A stretch of 64,000 bases of DNA, taken from contig NZ_JAJQJH010000002.1 of assembly GCF_029544075.1 (NCBI RefSeq), forward strand, positions 310,001-374,000. The letters run 5' to 3'. The notes below the pieces were generated by a model. That model was not told the origin of the DNA. It was given only the letters and a program-made list of their open reading frames with translations, and searched no databases. Within the stretch, counting starts at the first letter, position 1, and every line of letters begins with the position of its first letter. A program made the translations under genes and the position numbers. Shown one piece after another: positions 15,634 to 24,944 of this stretch. Source of the DNA: Chromohalobacter canadensis (GTDB lineage Bacteria > Pseudomonadota > Gammaproteobacteria > Pseudomonadales > Halomonadaceae).

Positions 15634-16161
15634 TTACGCGATCCGCGCGAGACCGGCCAGCCGGTGCGCCGCGCGGCGAGCGGCATCGGCGGCGGCCTCG
15701 CCGCGATATGTCGCCGCGTGGGTCGCGCCTTCGAACAGCAATTGAATCGCCTCGACGAGGTCGTCGTCGTGCCGGCCGATCTCCGCGAGGACGATGGCGT
15801 CGATCCGCTCCCGCAGGCGCTGCTTGTGCCGCTCCATCGCCTCGGCGATCTCGGGCACGCCGCCGCCGGTTTCCCCCCAGGCGCGCAGGAACAGGCAGCC
15901 CCGAGCGCCAGCCTGGCCGAACCAGGTTTCCAGCGCGGCGAACAAGGCGTCGATACTGTTGGCCTCCACCAGCCGATGGAAGCGGCGGTCGCGCTCGTTC
16001 AGGACGGCGGCGATCAGGCCGTTCTTGTTGCCGACGTGCTTGTAGAGCGTGCGGCTCGAGATGCCCGCAGCGCTCGTCAGCCGGTCCATGCCGGTGGCGG
16101 CGAAGCCGTGTCGTTCGAAGAGTGGCTCGGCGGTCTCGAGCAAGCGTGTACGTATGTCCAT
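15634..16161 (-). CDS. TetR/AcrR family repressor
   Basis: This 175-residue regulator has an N-terminal helix-turn-helix (FAATGMDRLTSAAGISSRTL, residues about 21-40, then YKHVGNKNGL) and a helical ligand domain containing the GCLFLRAWGE stretch typical of TetR_C groups. ATG 16161 is chosen because the longer frame from 16212 would run across the operator. It lies upstream of, and in the same direction as, the MFS gene. Matching palindromes precede both, indicating autorepression and control of efflux. The inducer is unknown. Confidence 0.92.
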   Translation of the reverse strand: MDIRTRLLETAEPLFERHGFAATGMDRLTSAAGISSRTLYKHVGNKNGLIAAVLNERDRRFHRLVEANSIDALFAALETWFGQAGARGCLFLRAWGETGGGVPEIAEAMERHKQRLRERIDAIVLAEIGRHDDDLVEAIQLLFEGATHAATYRGEAAADAARRAAHRLAGLARIA

Positions 16162-16169
16162 GCAGGCAG

Positions 16170-16189
16170 TGTAAAACGGTCCTTTTACA
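16170..16189 (-). promoter_or_regulatory. putative TetR operator upstream of tetR
   Basis: TGTAAAA-CGGTCC-TTTTACA is an inverted repeat with perfect 7-bp arms, 9 bp before the tetR ATG, and is shared with the MFS promoter. Confidence 0.7.
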
Positions 16190-16210
16190 TGTGCAAGGAA
16201 GACCCCAAAC

Positions 16211-16257
16211 AAAACGCCTCCGCGCCGTTTACTTCAAATCACGGCGCGGGGGCGTTT
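16211..16257 (-). terminator. terminator after the esterase gene (copy A of a duplicated hairpin)
   Basis: Read on the minus strand, a 16-bp GC-rich stem with one mismatch (CGGCGCGGNGGCGTTT arms) closes with a TTTT run. The surrounding 70 bp resemble 17088-17147, including TTCAAAT in the loop and GCGTTTGCGTTTCAGG outside. Confidence 0.7.
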
Positions 16258-16306
16258 GCGTTTCAGGCGCGGGAGTGTGCGTGCGGCAGAAGGCGAGCCG
16301 TTCCGC

Positions 16307-17026
16307 TCATAGGCTCAGAAGCGCGTCGATAACTTCCTGGGGGCGGCAGAAAAACGGTGAATGGTCGCTGTCGATGGTGATGACTCGGTCACATGGCAGT
16401 TGCTGCTGGAAATATCGCTGCAAGGGCAATGTGACGGCCTTGTCCTGGAGAAGCTCGATATAAACCCGAGGAACGCTTCCAAAGTTTTTCTCGGTAATGG
16501 CCACCTTTTTTACCAGCGGTGCCAACGCCTCTGGTTGCAGCAATGACCGAGCTAGCGCGACATCCTCCTCCGAGCAGAGGTGGTAAAACGCGTCCTTGAT
16601 CACTTTATCCTTGATGGTCACCTGGCCCGCTTCCGTATCGATTTCCATATTGGGTGAAGCGATGGAGTCTGAGTTGACCGGCAAGTTGGCGGTGCTTTTT
16701 AAAGACTCGCCGTTGGGGACCATGAAGGCCGATAGGTAGACGAGCGACTTCACTTTGTCAGGCCGCTTTTCAGCCACCTGACTAATGACGATGCCTCCCC
16801 GACTATGACCTACCAGAATCACCGGCTCGTCCAAGCGGTCTAGCTGTTCGCAAATATGGTCGACCCATGTATAGGGCCCGATCTCTGAGGTGGGGGTCTT
16901 GTCGGCACCAAGGCTGGGTAGGTCGGGTGCAATGACGCGATGCCCCGCTTTTTCCAGGCTCGGAATGACTTTATGCCAGCACCAAGCGCCATGCCACGCG
17001 CCATGTACGAGTAGATAAGTGTTCAT
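16307..17026 (-). CDS. alpha/beta hydrolase, EstC/plant-methylesterase-like
   Basis: This 239-residue serine hydrolase starts MNTYLLVHGAWHGAWCWHKV, which holds the HGAWHG oxyanion-hole motif. The nucleophile elbow is GHSRGG near residue 74, and the catalytic His is in SDHSPFF near residue 224. This set resembles bacterial EstC and plant salicylate/jasmonate methylesterases; the natural ester is unknown. ATG 17026 is preferred to a longer frame from 17116 that would enter the upstream terminator. The gene is bracketed by two similar terminator hairpins, suggesting insertion next to ctpA. Confidence 0.85.
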   Translation of the reverse strand: MNTYLLVHGAWHGAWCWHKVIPSLEKAGHRVIAPDLPSLGADKTPTSEIGPYTWVDHICEQLDRLDEPVILVGHSRGGIVISQVAEKRPDKVKSLVYLSAFMVPNGESLKSTANLPVNSDSIASPNMEIDTEAGQVTIKDKVIKDAFYHLCSEEDVALARSLLQPEALAPLVKKVAITEKNFGSVPRVYIELLQDKAVTLPLQRYFQQQLPCDRVITIDSDHSPFFCRPQEVIDALLSL

Positions 17027-17087
17027 GCGAGAATGTTCCTGACTGTCCTGTTTACCCTTTGGGGTGCTGGCGTAAGGCCGCCCGAAG

Positions 17088-17126
17088 AAAACGCCCCCGT
17101 GCAGTTCAAATAGCACGGGCGCGTTT
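17088..17126 (-). terminator. terminator of ctpA (copy B of a duplicated hairpin)
   Basis: On the minus strand GCCCGTGC and GCACGGGGGCG form the stem around TATTTGAACT, followed by TTTTC, 25 bp after the ctpA stop. It is closely similar to 16211-16257. Confidence 0.75.
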
Positions 17127-17150
17127 GCGTTTCAGGGCGCGGATGGAGTG

Positions 17151-18479
17151 TTAGTTGCTGCCCTGGGCACGGGGCAGAACGTTGAGGGCCCTGAGCAAGT
17201 TGAGGGCTTCGCCGAGCTGGTAGTCGCTTTCGGCGAGTGAGGCTTCGCGCTCGGTGCGTTCGGTGTCGCCGTTGATGTTGCGCAGGTGGTTCTCGAGATC
17301 CGCCTCGCGGATGTTGAGGCCGCTGCCTTCGGCGACTTCGAGACGGCCACGCACCACGTCGACATCCGGCTCGATGCCTTGAGCCTGGATCGAGCGGCCA
17401 TCCGGTGTGTAGTAGAGCGCGGTGGTCAGCTTCAGGCCATCGCCGTTGTTCAGCGGCAGGACCTGTTGGACAGAGCCCTTGCCGAAGCTTTCGGTGCCCA
17501 TCAGCACGGCGCGTTGCTGGTCCTGCAGCGCGCCAGCGACGATCTCCGCCGCCGAGGCGCTGCCGCCGTTGATCAGCACCACCATGGGCACGTCCGGGGC
17601 GCTGGTCTGCGTGGAGGCCGAGAAGCGCATGTCGCTGTCTGGCAGGCGCCCTTCGGTGTAGACGATCAGGCCGCTGTCGAGGAACAGGTCGGCGACGTCG
17701 ACGGCGCTGTCGAGCACACCGCCGGGGTTGTTGCGCAGGTCGAGCACCAGCCCCTTGAGCTCGCCTTCCTCACGCAGCGCAGCGATGGCGTCGCGGGCCT
17801 GCTCACCGGTGCGGCTCTGGAACTGGCTGATGCGCAGGTAGCCATAGCCTGGCGCTAGTAGCTCGTGTTTGACGCTTTCGGTCTGGATGGTCTCGCGCGT
17901 CAGGGTGACGTTGCGCGGCGAATCCTCGCCCTCGCGCATGATGGTCAGGCGGATATCCTCGCCTTCGTCGCCGCGCATCATGTCCACGGCTTCCTGCAGC
18001 GACATGCTCTCGGTGGGCGTGTCGTCGATGCGCAGGATGCGGTCCTGGGCCTGGAGCCCGGCGCGCGCGGCAGGGGTATCGTCGAGAGGCGAGATGATCG
18101 TCAACTGGCCCTCTTGCATGCCGACTTCGATGCCCACGCCGCTGAATTCGCCCTCGGTGGTCTCGCGCAGTGCCTCGAAGTCGTCCTTGTCGAGATAGGC
18201 GGAGTGCGGGTCGAGCTCGCCGAGCATGCCGCGAATGGCGTTGCGCATGAGCGTGGTGTCGTCGACTTCGTCGACATAGGTGCGCTTGATGCGTTCGAAA
18301 ACCTCGGCGAAGGTCTGCACGTCTTCCACGGGAAGGGCGTTATTGCCGGCCGGTGACTGAGTGCTTTGCTGGGCGTGCGCCGGTAGCGGCAGAGTGAGCG
18401 CACCGACCACCAGGGCCATGCCCATTGCTAGCAAGTGACGAACGATGAGACGCGGGGAATGGGATTGGCTTGCGGTCAT
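17151..18479 (-). CDS. ctpA: carboxyl-terminal processing protease, S41 family
   Basis: This 442-residue periplasmic serine protease has a signal peptide (cleavage likely after LPAHA near residue 37), an N-terminal helical part, a PDZ domain (about 110-190) and the S41 catalytic domain. The catalytic Ser is in NGGSASAAEIVAG near residue 306 and the general-base Lys in TESFGKGSVQ near residue 331. CtpA proteases trim cell-envelope proteins, including peptidoglycan hydrolases. It is last in a gpmI-envC-ctpA group. ATG 18479 follows GGAGACAGC; a longer open frame from 18599 adds no recognisable sequence. Confidence 0.95.
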   Translation of the reverse strand: MTASQSHSPRLIVRHLLAMGMALVVGALTLPLPAHAQQSTQSPAGNNALPVEDVQTFAEVFERIKRTYVDEVDDTTLMRNAIRGMLGELDPHSAYLDKDDFEALRETTEGEFSGVGIEVGMQEGQLTIISPLDDTPAARAGLQAQDRILRIDDTPTESMSLQEAVDMMRGDEGEDIRLTIMREGEDSPRNVTLTRETIQTESVKHELLAPGYGYLRISQFQSRTGEQARDAIAALREEGELKGLVLDLRNNPGGVLDSAVDVADLFLDSGLIVYTEGRLPDSDMRFSASTQTSAPDVPMVVLINGGSASAAEIVAGALQDQQRAVLMGTESFGKGSVQQVLPLNNGDGLKLTTALYYTPDGRSIQAQGIEPDVDVVRGRLEVAEGSGLNIREADLENHLRNINGDTERTEREASLAESDYQLGEALNLLRALNVLPRAQGSN

Positions 18480-18616
18480 GCTGTCTCCACAACGCGGCGG
18501 AACGGACTGGTGTCGGTCGGCCTCAAGGGCAGGGCTATGGCAGCGCGAAGATAACCCACGCGCGCCGAGGCCCAGCATAGCCTTTATGGGTCGGCGCAAT
18601 CCAGCACGGCGGACGT

Positions 18617-19777
18617 TCAGCGCCGAGCGATCCAGTCGCTGGGGTCGATGGGATCGCCGTTCTTGCGCACCTCGAAATACAGCGCAGGGCTGTCGCGGCC
18701 GCCGCTGTCGCCGACGGCAGCAAGGGTGTCGCCGCGCGTGACCTGGGCGCCGACCCCGACATTGAAGCGTTGCAGGTGGGCGTAGAGCGTCATGACATTG
18801 TCGCCATGATCGACGATCAACAGGTTGCCGAAGCCGCGCATCCAGTTGGCAAAGACCACGCGGCCGGCGTGTACGGCGGAGACCGGCGTGCCCGCCTCGG
18901 CGCCGATGAGCATGCCGTTGCGGTCGACGCCGTCGCCGTTGCCGTAGGTGGCGAGCATGTCGCCCTGCACGGGCCAGGGTAGCTCGCCCCGGGTTTGGTC
19001 GATGTCCGTGGAAGGCGGCGGTTGGTCGAGGCGTTCGAGCTTGGTCTGCATCTGCTCGAGCAGTTGCTGAGCATTCTCGCGGTCATCGGTGAGCGCGGCC
19101 AGTTTGGCTTGCTCGGAGGTGTAGCGCTCCTTGTACTTCGAGAGGATGGCTTCGCGTTTGCTGCGTTGATCGCTGAGCGTTTCGCGGCGTTCGGTCAGCT
19201 CACTGGCGAGGCTGTCCAGGCGCTCTTGGTGTGACTGTAGCGCGCGTTGCGTTTCGTCGAGCTGGTCCTCGAGCTTTGCCAGGGCTTCGAGGCGTTGCTG
19301 ACGCGCCTGGTTGAGATGATTGAGATACTGCTGAAGGCGATCCAGTCGCGCGGGGTCGGTCTGGTTGAGCAACAGCTTGAGCTGTGGTGTCGGGCCAAGC
19401 CGGTAGAGCGCGTTGAGCTGTGTGGCGAGAGCGGCGCGTTGCTGGCGGCGTTCTTCCTCGAGGGTCTGGCGCTGCTGTTTGAGCTCGGCGACTTCCTGGT
19501 CGAGCTGATCTTGTTCGCGTTGCAGGCTGGTCAGCCGCTGTTGGGTGTCGGCCAGCTCGGTTTCCACCTCGCGCAGTTCCTGCTGCGCGGTGTCACGTTC
19601 GGCACGCGTGCCCTCAAGGCGTGACTCGGCGTTCTCGATGTCACTGCCCAAGGCTTCGAGTTGACGTTTGACCTCTTCCGGCGAGTTCTGCGCCCAGGCG
19701 CCCAGCGACAGCCACGCACACGAGAACGCCATGGCGCAGGCCATGGCGATTCGTTTGCTGGACGTTGGCGCGCTCAT
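18617..19777 (-). CDS. envC: EnvC-like murein hydrolase activator
   Basis: This 386-residue periplasmic protein has a signal peptide ending near AWAQ, a long coiled coil (about residues 28-230) and a C-terminal LytM/M23 domain. The LytM domain is degenerate: the metal-binding His-x-Gly-x-Asp motif is replaced by NGMLIGAE, and the last His pair by LYFEVR. This is as in E. coli EnvC, which activates amidases AmiA/AmiB at the septum rather than cutting peptidoglycan itself. ATG 19777 follows GGAG by about 7 bases; a GTG at 19801 is also possible. It lies 29 bp after gpmI. Confidence 0.93.
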   Translation of the reverse strand: MSAPTSSKRIAMACAMAFSCAWLSLGAWAQNSPEEVKRQLEALGSDIENAESRLEGTRAERDTAQQELREVETELADTQQRLTSLQREQDQLDQEVAELKQQRQTLEEERRQQRAALATQLNALYRLGPTPQLKLLLNQTDPARLDRLQQYLNHLNQARQQRLEALAKLEDQLDETQRALQSHQERLDSLASELTERRETLSDQRSKREAILSKYKERYTSEQAKLAALTDDRENAQQLLEQMQTKLERLDQPPPSTDIDQTRGELPWPVQGDMLATYGNGDGVDRNGMLIGAEAGTPVSAVHAGRVVFANWMRGFGNLLIVDHGDNVMTLYAHLQRFNVGVGAQVTRGDTLAAVGDSGGRDSPALYFEVRKNGDPIDPSDWIARR

Positions 19778-19806
19778 GCGCCGGCTCCGCAATACACGCA
19801 CACCGT

Positions 19807-21384
19807 TCAGGGCGTATCGACCAGCACGCGGCCGGTCATTTCCTCGGGGATCGGCTCGTGCATCATCGTTAGCAGGGTCGGCGCCAGGTCACACAGGCTG
19901 CCGTCGTCCGCCAGGGTGGCGCCGGCGCGCGGCGTGACGTAGACCAGCGGTACCTGAAAGGTCGTATGCGCCGTCTGCGGGTTGCCGGTTTCAGGGTGCA
20001 CCATTTGCTCGGCATTGCCGTGGTCGGCGGTGACCAGGCACTCGCCGCCGGCACGCTCGATGGCGTCGATCACCCGGCCCAGGCAGACATCGACCGCCTC
20101 GATGGCCTTGACCGCGGCATCGAAGTCGCCGCTGTGGCCGACCATATCGCCATTGGCGTAGTTGCACACGACGAGATCAAACGTGCCCGCGTCGATGGCC
20201 GCGACCAGCTTGTCGGTGAGTTCGTAAGCACTCATCTCCGGCTTCTCGTCGTACGTCTTGACGTCCTGCGGCGAGGGAATCAGCTCGCGGGTTTCGCCGT
20301 CGAACTCGTCCTCGCGGCCACCGGAGAAGAAGAAGGTGACGTGGGCGTACTTCTCGGTCTCGGCGATGCGTAACTGTTTCAGGCCGCGTTTGGCGACGGT
20401 CTCGCCCAGAGTGTTGACCAGGTCGGTAGGCGGAAAAGCCACCGGTGCTGGGATGTTCGCGGCGTATTCGGTGAGCATCACCAGCCCTTCGTGGGCCAGC
20501 TTGGGCCGCGCCTGGCGAGTGAAGCCGCTGAAGTCGTCCTCGGCGAAGGCGCGAGTCAGTTCGCGGGCGCGGTCGGCACGGAAGTTCAGGAACAGCGCGG
20601 CGTCGCCGTCGGCCATTCGCACCGGCTCGCCGTGCGGGCGGATGCTAGTGGCGGCGACGAATTCGTCGGTTTCGTCACGTTCGTAGGCGGCGTCCAGCCC
20701 GGCCTCGGCACTGGTGGCGATCTGTGAGCCCTCACCCTCGACGATGACGCGATAGGCCTGCTCGACACGGTCCCAGCGATTGTCGCGGTCCATGGCGTAG
20801 TAACGGCCGACGATCGAAGCGACATAAGCGTTGTCGGCACCGAACAGCTCGGCGAGCCGCGCATTGGCGCGTTCCAGCGAGGCCCGAGCGCTTTTGGGCG
20901 CGGTATCGCGACCGTCGAGGAAGGCGTGCAGATAGACGTGCTTGGCGCCACGATCGGCGGCTAGCGCGGCCACGGCGAGGATGTGATCCTCGTGGCTGTG
21001 CACCCCGCCGGGCGAAAGCAAACCGAGTAGATGCACGGCACGACCGGCGGCCACGGCGGCATCGATGGGTGCCGTCAGCGCGGTGTTGGCGGCCAGTTCA
21101 CCGTCTTCGATGGCCTTGGTGATACGCGTGAAGTCCTGATAGACGATACGCCCGGCGCCGAGGTTCATGTGGCCGACTTCGGAATTGCCCATCTGGCCGT
21201 CGGGCAGCCCGACGTACTTGCCATCGGTGTGCAGCAAGGCGGAAGGGTAGCGTTGTTTCAGCGCGTCCATGACCGGCGTCTTGGCCGAGTAAACGGCGTT
21301 GTACTCGGTGTCGTCGTTCTGACCGTAGCCATCGAGGATCAACAGCGCAACCGGCCGGGGACGCTGGGTGTGGGTATCTGCCAT
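19807..21384 (-). CDS. gpmI: 2,3-bisphosphoglycerate-independent phosphoglycerate mutase
   Basis: This 525-residue enzyme interconverts 3- and 2-phosphoglycerate in glycolysis and gluconeogenesis through two manganese ions and a phosphoserine. Diagnostic motifs are LLILDGYG at the N-terminus, [15 protein letters not shown] around the catalytic Ser (about residue 65), and C-terminal [11 protein letters not shown]. The length is normal for the family. ATG 21384 is used; the open frame extends upstream to 21549 but loses homology. It heads the gpmI-envC-ctpA group. Confidence 0.97.
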   Translation of the reverse strand: MADTHTQRPRPVALLILDGYGQNDDTEYNAVYSAKTPVMDALKQRYPSALLHTDGKYVGLPDGQMGNSEVGHMNLGAGRIVYQDFTRITKAIEDGELAANTALTAPIDAAVAAGRAVHLLGLLSPGGVHSHEDHILAVAALAADRGAKHVYLHAFLDGRDTAPKSARASLERANARLAELFGADNAYVASIVGRYYAMDRDNRWDRVEQAYRVIVEGEGSQIATSAEAGLDAAYERDETDEFVAATSIRPHGEPVRMADGDAALFLNFRADRARELTRAFAEDDFSGFTRQARPKLAHEGLVMLTEYAANIPAPVAFPPTDLVNTLGETVAKRGLKQLRIAETEKYAHVTFFFSGGREDEFDGETRELIPSPQDVKTYDEKPEMSAYELTDKLVAAIDAGTFDLVVCNYANGDMVGHSGDFDAAVKAIEAVDVCLGRVIDAIERAGGECLVTADHGNAEQMVHPETGNPQTAHTTFQVPLVYVTPRAGATLADDGSLCDLAPTLLTMMHEPIPEEMTGRVLVDTP

Positions 21385-21641
21385 AACATGCCTCGCGGGA
21401 ATCTGATGGGCGTCGCATCGGCGTATTCGACCGATGACCCCATGAAGCGGCAGTGCCGCTGGGGGTTCGCGACTCACGTCTCCTTGCGGCATCATAACGC
21501 AGTCACGAGAGAGCGTCAGCCGCGTTGGTGGGGCCGGACGCTCGCGCATGGCTCATGTATACTAAGGCGCCCGCCGGGGCATGCGGCGTTCGCCGAGCGC
21601 ACACGACGCCGACAGACACACAACGAGAGTTATCCGCACCC

Positions 21642-22061
21642 ATGATCGATCAGTTATTCGAATTCGTGCAAAACCACCTGCTACTGTCAGGCGCTTTTCT
21701 GGTGGTACTGGTGGCATGGATCGCCTACGAGCTGAAAGGCTCGAACAGCGGCGTCTCGCCGTCCGAGGCCACGTCGCTGATCAATCGCGAGGACGGGCTG
21801 TTTCTGGATATTCGCGAGGTCAAGGACTTCAAGGCGGGACATATCGCCGGTGCCCGCAATATTCCCAAGGGCCGTTTGGAGGATCGCCTCAAAGAGCTCG
21901 AGGACTACAAGGAAAAGCCGGTGGTGGTGATATGCCAGCATGGCCAGCATTCCGGCGCTGCCGTGGGGCAGTTGACCCAGGCTGGCTTCACTCGCGCGGC
22001 CAAGCTCAAGGGCGGTATGACCCAGTGGCAGTCCGATGAGTTGCCGGTGGTCCGCAAGTAA
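21642..22061 (+). CDS. membrane-anchored rhodanese-like protein (YibN type)
   Basis: This 139-residue protein has one N-terminal membrane segment (LLLSGAFLVVLVAWIAYEL, about 13-31) and a single rhodanese domain. The active-site Cys is C98 in VICQHGQHSG. It corresponds to E. coli YibN, encoded next to grxC-secB; here grxC is absent between it and secB. YibN-type proteins are sulfurtransferase-like, with a proposed link to membrane protein insertion. The start follows the gpmI divergent promoter region. Confidence 0.9.
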   Translation: MIDQLFEFVQNHLLLSGAFLVVLVAWIAYELKGSNSGVSPSEATSLINREDGLFLDIREVKDFKAGHIAGARNIPKGRLEDRLKELEDYKEKPVVVICQHGQHSGAAVGQLTQAGFTRAAKLKGGMTQWQSDELPVVRK

Positions 22062-22132
22062 GCGATACACTGGCGGGGCGGCGCACGCCGGGCCCCGCGT
22101 CTCATGCATAGATAAGTCAAAGGAAGTGCAAC

Positions 22133-22627
22133 ATGGCGGAAGACAACAATCAGGCCGCTCAAGGTGGCAATGACACGCAGAACCAGCTGCAATTTTCCAT
22201 GCAGCGTATTTACGTCAAGGATGTCTCCTTCGAGTCGCCCAACGCGCCGAGCGTGTTCCAGAACGCGTTCAAGCCCAAGGTGGGGCTCGACCTCAACACC
22301 ACCAGCGAGCAGGTCGGTGAAAACCTCTACGAGGTCGTGGTCAAGGTGACGGCGCAGGTCACCAACAACGAAGACGGCGCCACGGCGTTTCTCGCCGAGG
22401 TGGAGCAGGCCGGTCTGTTCCGCATCGCCGGCTTGAGTGATGACCAGCTCGATCACACTCTGGGTGCGTTCTGCCCCAACATGCTGTTCCCCTATGCGCG
22501 TGAGTGCATCGACAACCTGGTCAATCGCGGCAGCTTCCCGCCGTTGATGCTGTCACCGGTCAACTTCGAGGCGATGTACGCCCAGAAGAAGAAGCGCGAG
22601 AGCGAAGCCGCCGAGAACGTGCAGTAA
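22133..22627 (+). CDS. secB: protein-export chaperone SecB
   Basis: This 164-residue cytosolic chaperone forms tetramers that hold precursor proteins unfolded and pass them to SecA. Recognisable blocks are FSMQRIYVKDVSFESPNAP near residues 21-39, EVEQAGLFRI near residue 87 and FPYARECIDNLVNRGSFPPL near residues 122-141. AAGGAAG precedes the ATG. It follows the rhodanese gene and ends 3 bp before rsmE, so the last two are probably cotranscribed. Confidence 0.97.
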   Translation: MAEDNNQAAQGGNDTQNQLQFSMQRIYVKDVSFESPNAPSVFQNAFKPKVGLDLNTTSEQVGENLYEVVVKVTAQVTNNEDGATAFLAEVEQAGLFRIAGLSDDQLDHTLGAFCPNMLFPYARECIDNLVNRGSFPPLMLSPVNFEAMYAQKKKRESEAAENVQ

Positions 22628-22630
22628 GCG

Positions 22631-23359
22631 ATGGCTGGACCGCGCATTCATGTGGCGGCCACGCTGGTCGCCGCGACGGAGCTCACCTTGCCCGAAGGTG
22701 CTTCGCGCCACGTAGCGGGCGCGCTACGCCTGCGTGAAGGCGCAGCGTTGCGTCTGTTCGACGGCGAGGGTCATGAAGCCGACGCCGAGATCGTCAGTGT
22801 GGGGCGCCGCGAGGTACGTGTGCGGGTCACCGCCGTGACCGAGGGTGGCGCCGAGTCGCCGCTGGCGGTGCACCTGGGCCAGGCGATTTCCAAGGGCGAC
22901 CGCATGGACTACGCGATCCAGAAGGCCACCGAGCTCGGCGTCGCGGCGATCACCCCGCTCTACACCGAGCACGGCGACGTGCGCCTCAAGGGCGAGCGCG
23001 AAGCCAAGAAACTCGCCCACTGGCAAGCCGTCGCGGTCAGCGCCTGCGAGCAATGCGGGCGCAGCCGCGTGCCCACCGTGCATCCCCCGCAAACGCTCGA
23101 CGCCTGGCTGGCGGCGCGTGACGAAACGCTGCGCCTCGTTCTGCATCCTTCCACCGACACTGCCTGGCAACACGCCAGCGACGTCACTCGCGTCGCACTG
23201 CTCGTCGGCCCCGAAGGCGGTTTATCCCCCAACGAAATCGACGCCGCCCGTGCCGCCGACTTCGCCGCCCTGACCCTCGGCCCGCGCATCCTGCGCACCG
23301 AAACCGCCCCCGTCGTCGCCCTCACGCTGCTCCAGCATCACTTCGGCGATTTGGGGTGA
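22631..23359 (+). CDS. rsmE: 16S rRNA (uracil1498-N3)-methyltransferase
   Basis: This 242-residue SPOUT methyltransferase modifies U1498 of 16S rRNA using SAM. Motifs visible are LGQAISKGDRMDYAIQKATE near residues 85-104, the SAM-knot segment LLVGPEGGLSPNEIDAAR near residues 192-209, and LGPRILRTETA near residues 217-227. The ATG lies 3 bp after secB. The last 30 or so codons recur, decayed, at 27254-27354, bracketing a 3.9-kb block. Confidence 0.96.
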   Translation: MAGPRIHVAATLVAATELTLPEGASRHVAGALRLREGAALRLFDGEGHEADAEIVSVGRREVRVRVTAVTEGGAESPLAVHLGQAISKGDRMDYAIQKATELGVAAITPLYTEHGDVRLKGEREAKKLAHWQAVAVSACEQCGRSRVPTVHPPQTLDAWLAARDETLRLVLHPSTDTAWQHASDVTRVALLVGPEGGLSPNEIDAARAADFAALTLGPRILRTETAPVVALTLLQHHFGDLG

Positions 23360-23613
23360 GTAGAACAATCCTCAGGGCGTATAGCCGGCCGTGAAGACCT
23401 CCCGAAGCACCCGCGGCACGATCAAGAACGGAACGGTTGTATGCTCTGACGAAACCGCGCGGTCGCCGCTAGCCGTGATGCGTCAAACGACGACCTAAGC
23501 CGTTTGCACTCCTCACCGCGCCAAGACACGAGATGAAAGAAATACCGCATTGCAATCGATATCGTGCAAAACAGTCTTAACTTAGAGCCATTCTGGTCTG
23601 CCCCCTATTATTC

Positions 23614-24537
23614 TTAACGCCGGGCCTGGATCTGGGGGCTGGCCCGCAAGCCCTCCGACTCGTTTGCCAGTTGAGCCTGTGCTGTTTTGCCGAGTGCATC
23701 AATTAACCAGCCAAGGAATGCGCGTTTACGAGCATCGGAGTCGATAGACGAGGGTGACAGTAGCCAATAGGAAGAACCGTCGGCGATGAAGCCCATGGGG
23801 GCAACGAGCTCACCTGTCTCAATCTGGTCGGCGACCATATAGATCGAGCCCATGGCAAAGCCCAGCCCGGCACGTGCAGCTTGGAGACTGAGATAGAAGT
23901 GCTCGAATTCGAGTTCTCGATCGATGCTCGCGGTCTGGCGAAAGCGAGACCGCCATGGGGTCCATGCCGATGGCCGTGATGTCGTGTGGAGTATCGTCTG
24001 CCTTGCGTTGGCTGAAGCCGGCAGCCCAGGTGAAGCAACAACGCCGGTGATTTCATCCGCGACGCGGTAGGTGAAAACGTCTGGGCCCCATTCGAAATCG
24101 TCCCGACGTAGTGCCAGATCGATCGAGGTCGCCTGGAAATCCATAGGCCCGCCGGCAGCGAACAGATGGAGCGTGATGTCGGGATGCTGGGCGTAGAAAT
24201 CTGGCAGCCGGGGTATTAGCCACTGCATGGTGATCGTGGGTTCGCATGACACTACTAGCGGCGTGTTGGAAGCGATGGGCTGCTCGAACGTGGCCAATGC
24301 GCTTGAGAGCGTATCGAAAAGGCTTTGACTCACGCGATACAGCTCAGTGCCTTTGGCCGTCAGTCGCACTGAATGGTGTTGGCGCTCAAAAAGTTGGGCA
24401 CCGAGCTCTTGCTCCAGATCCCTGATTCGTTTGCTCACTGCGCCGGGCGTTACAAACAGGCGCTCCGCAGCAACTGTCATGTTTTCTGCTCGGGCAACCG
24501 CCACGAACACACGCAGCGCATCTAGAGATCTGATCAT
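23614..24537 (-). CDS. LysR family regulator
   Basis: This 307-residue regulator has an N-terminal winged helix-turn-helix (MTVAAERLFVTPGAVSKRIR, about 20-39) and a periplasmic-binding-type effector domain of the GcvA/AmpR kind (TITMQWLIPRLPDFYAQHPD near residues 99-118). ATG 24537 follows AAGGAG; the longer frame from 24714 is not supported. It is divergent from the truncated dioxygenase/LysE pair, which it may control from the 149-bp shared intergenic region. Confidence 0.92.
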   Translation of the reverse strand: MIRSLDALRVFVAVARAENMTVAAERLFVTPGAVSKRIRDLEQELGAQLFERQHHSVRLTAKGTELYRVSQSLFDTLSSALATFEQPIASNTPLVVSCEPTITMQWLIPRLPDFYAQHPDITLHLFAAGGPMDFQATSIDLALRRDDFEWGPDVFTYRVADEITGVVASPGLPASANARQTILHTTSRPSAWTPWRSRFRQTASIDRELEFEHFYLSLQAARAGLGFAMGSIYMVADQIETGELVAPMGFIADGSSYWLLSPSSIDSDARKRAFLGWLIDALGKTAQAQLANESEGLRASPQIQARR

Positions 24538-24686
24538 CCTGTGCTCCTTGCACTCAGCCATGGCATGAGAAAAGTTCACGTCTTCGTGTGAAAAGGAATC
24601 GTTTCCCAACAAGAGCCTTACTGTCCAATTGTGTAGGTGTGCGCTGAATACGTGCTTGCGCATGCCTATGGGTAAGGAGATTAATA

Positions 24687-24944
24687 GTGTCGACTTTACA
24701 AGAAACCACAGCAAGACGTTACTCCGCCGATCGCGTTTCCCAACGCCTGGATATCGATGATCTATGTTCTGGTTTAGCGCGTCACAATTATCTTTTCATC
24801 GATGGACTGACCACGACCAACATTCTCACCGACCTGCATCAGCATGCACTGTCGGACTGGCGTGAGTTCGCAGCGAGTTGGGGCGACATGCCGCTGGAGA
24901 GCTGCGGCGCTCGGCCGACGAGCGCCGCATACATGAATTTATGA
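24687..24944 (+). CDS. 85-residue protein, possible truncated 2OG-Fe dioxygenase, coupled to lysE
   Basis: The protein starts MSTLQETTARRYSADRVSQR. The segment LARHNYLFIDGLTT followed by WREFAASWGDMPLE resembles the N-terminus of the amino-acid-hydroxylating 2-oxoglutarate/iron dioxygenases (the L-isoleucine hydroxylase-like family), which usually run on through the metal-binding domain. Here the frame stops after 85 codons. Its TGA overlaps the lysE ATG as ATGA, which favours translational coupling. The overlap region could equally be a deletion joint. Such dioxygenases are known beside LysE exporters. It may be a relic or a leader peptide; the family call is tentative. Confidence 0.45.
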   Translation: MSTLQETTARRYSADRVSQRLDIDDLCSGLARHNYLFIDGLTTTNILTDLHQHALSDWREFAASWGDMPLESCGARPTSAAYMNL

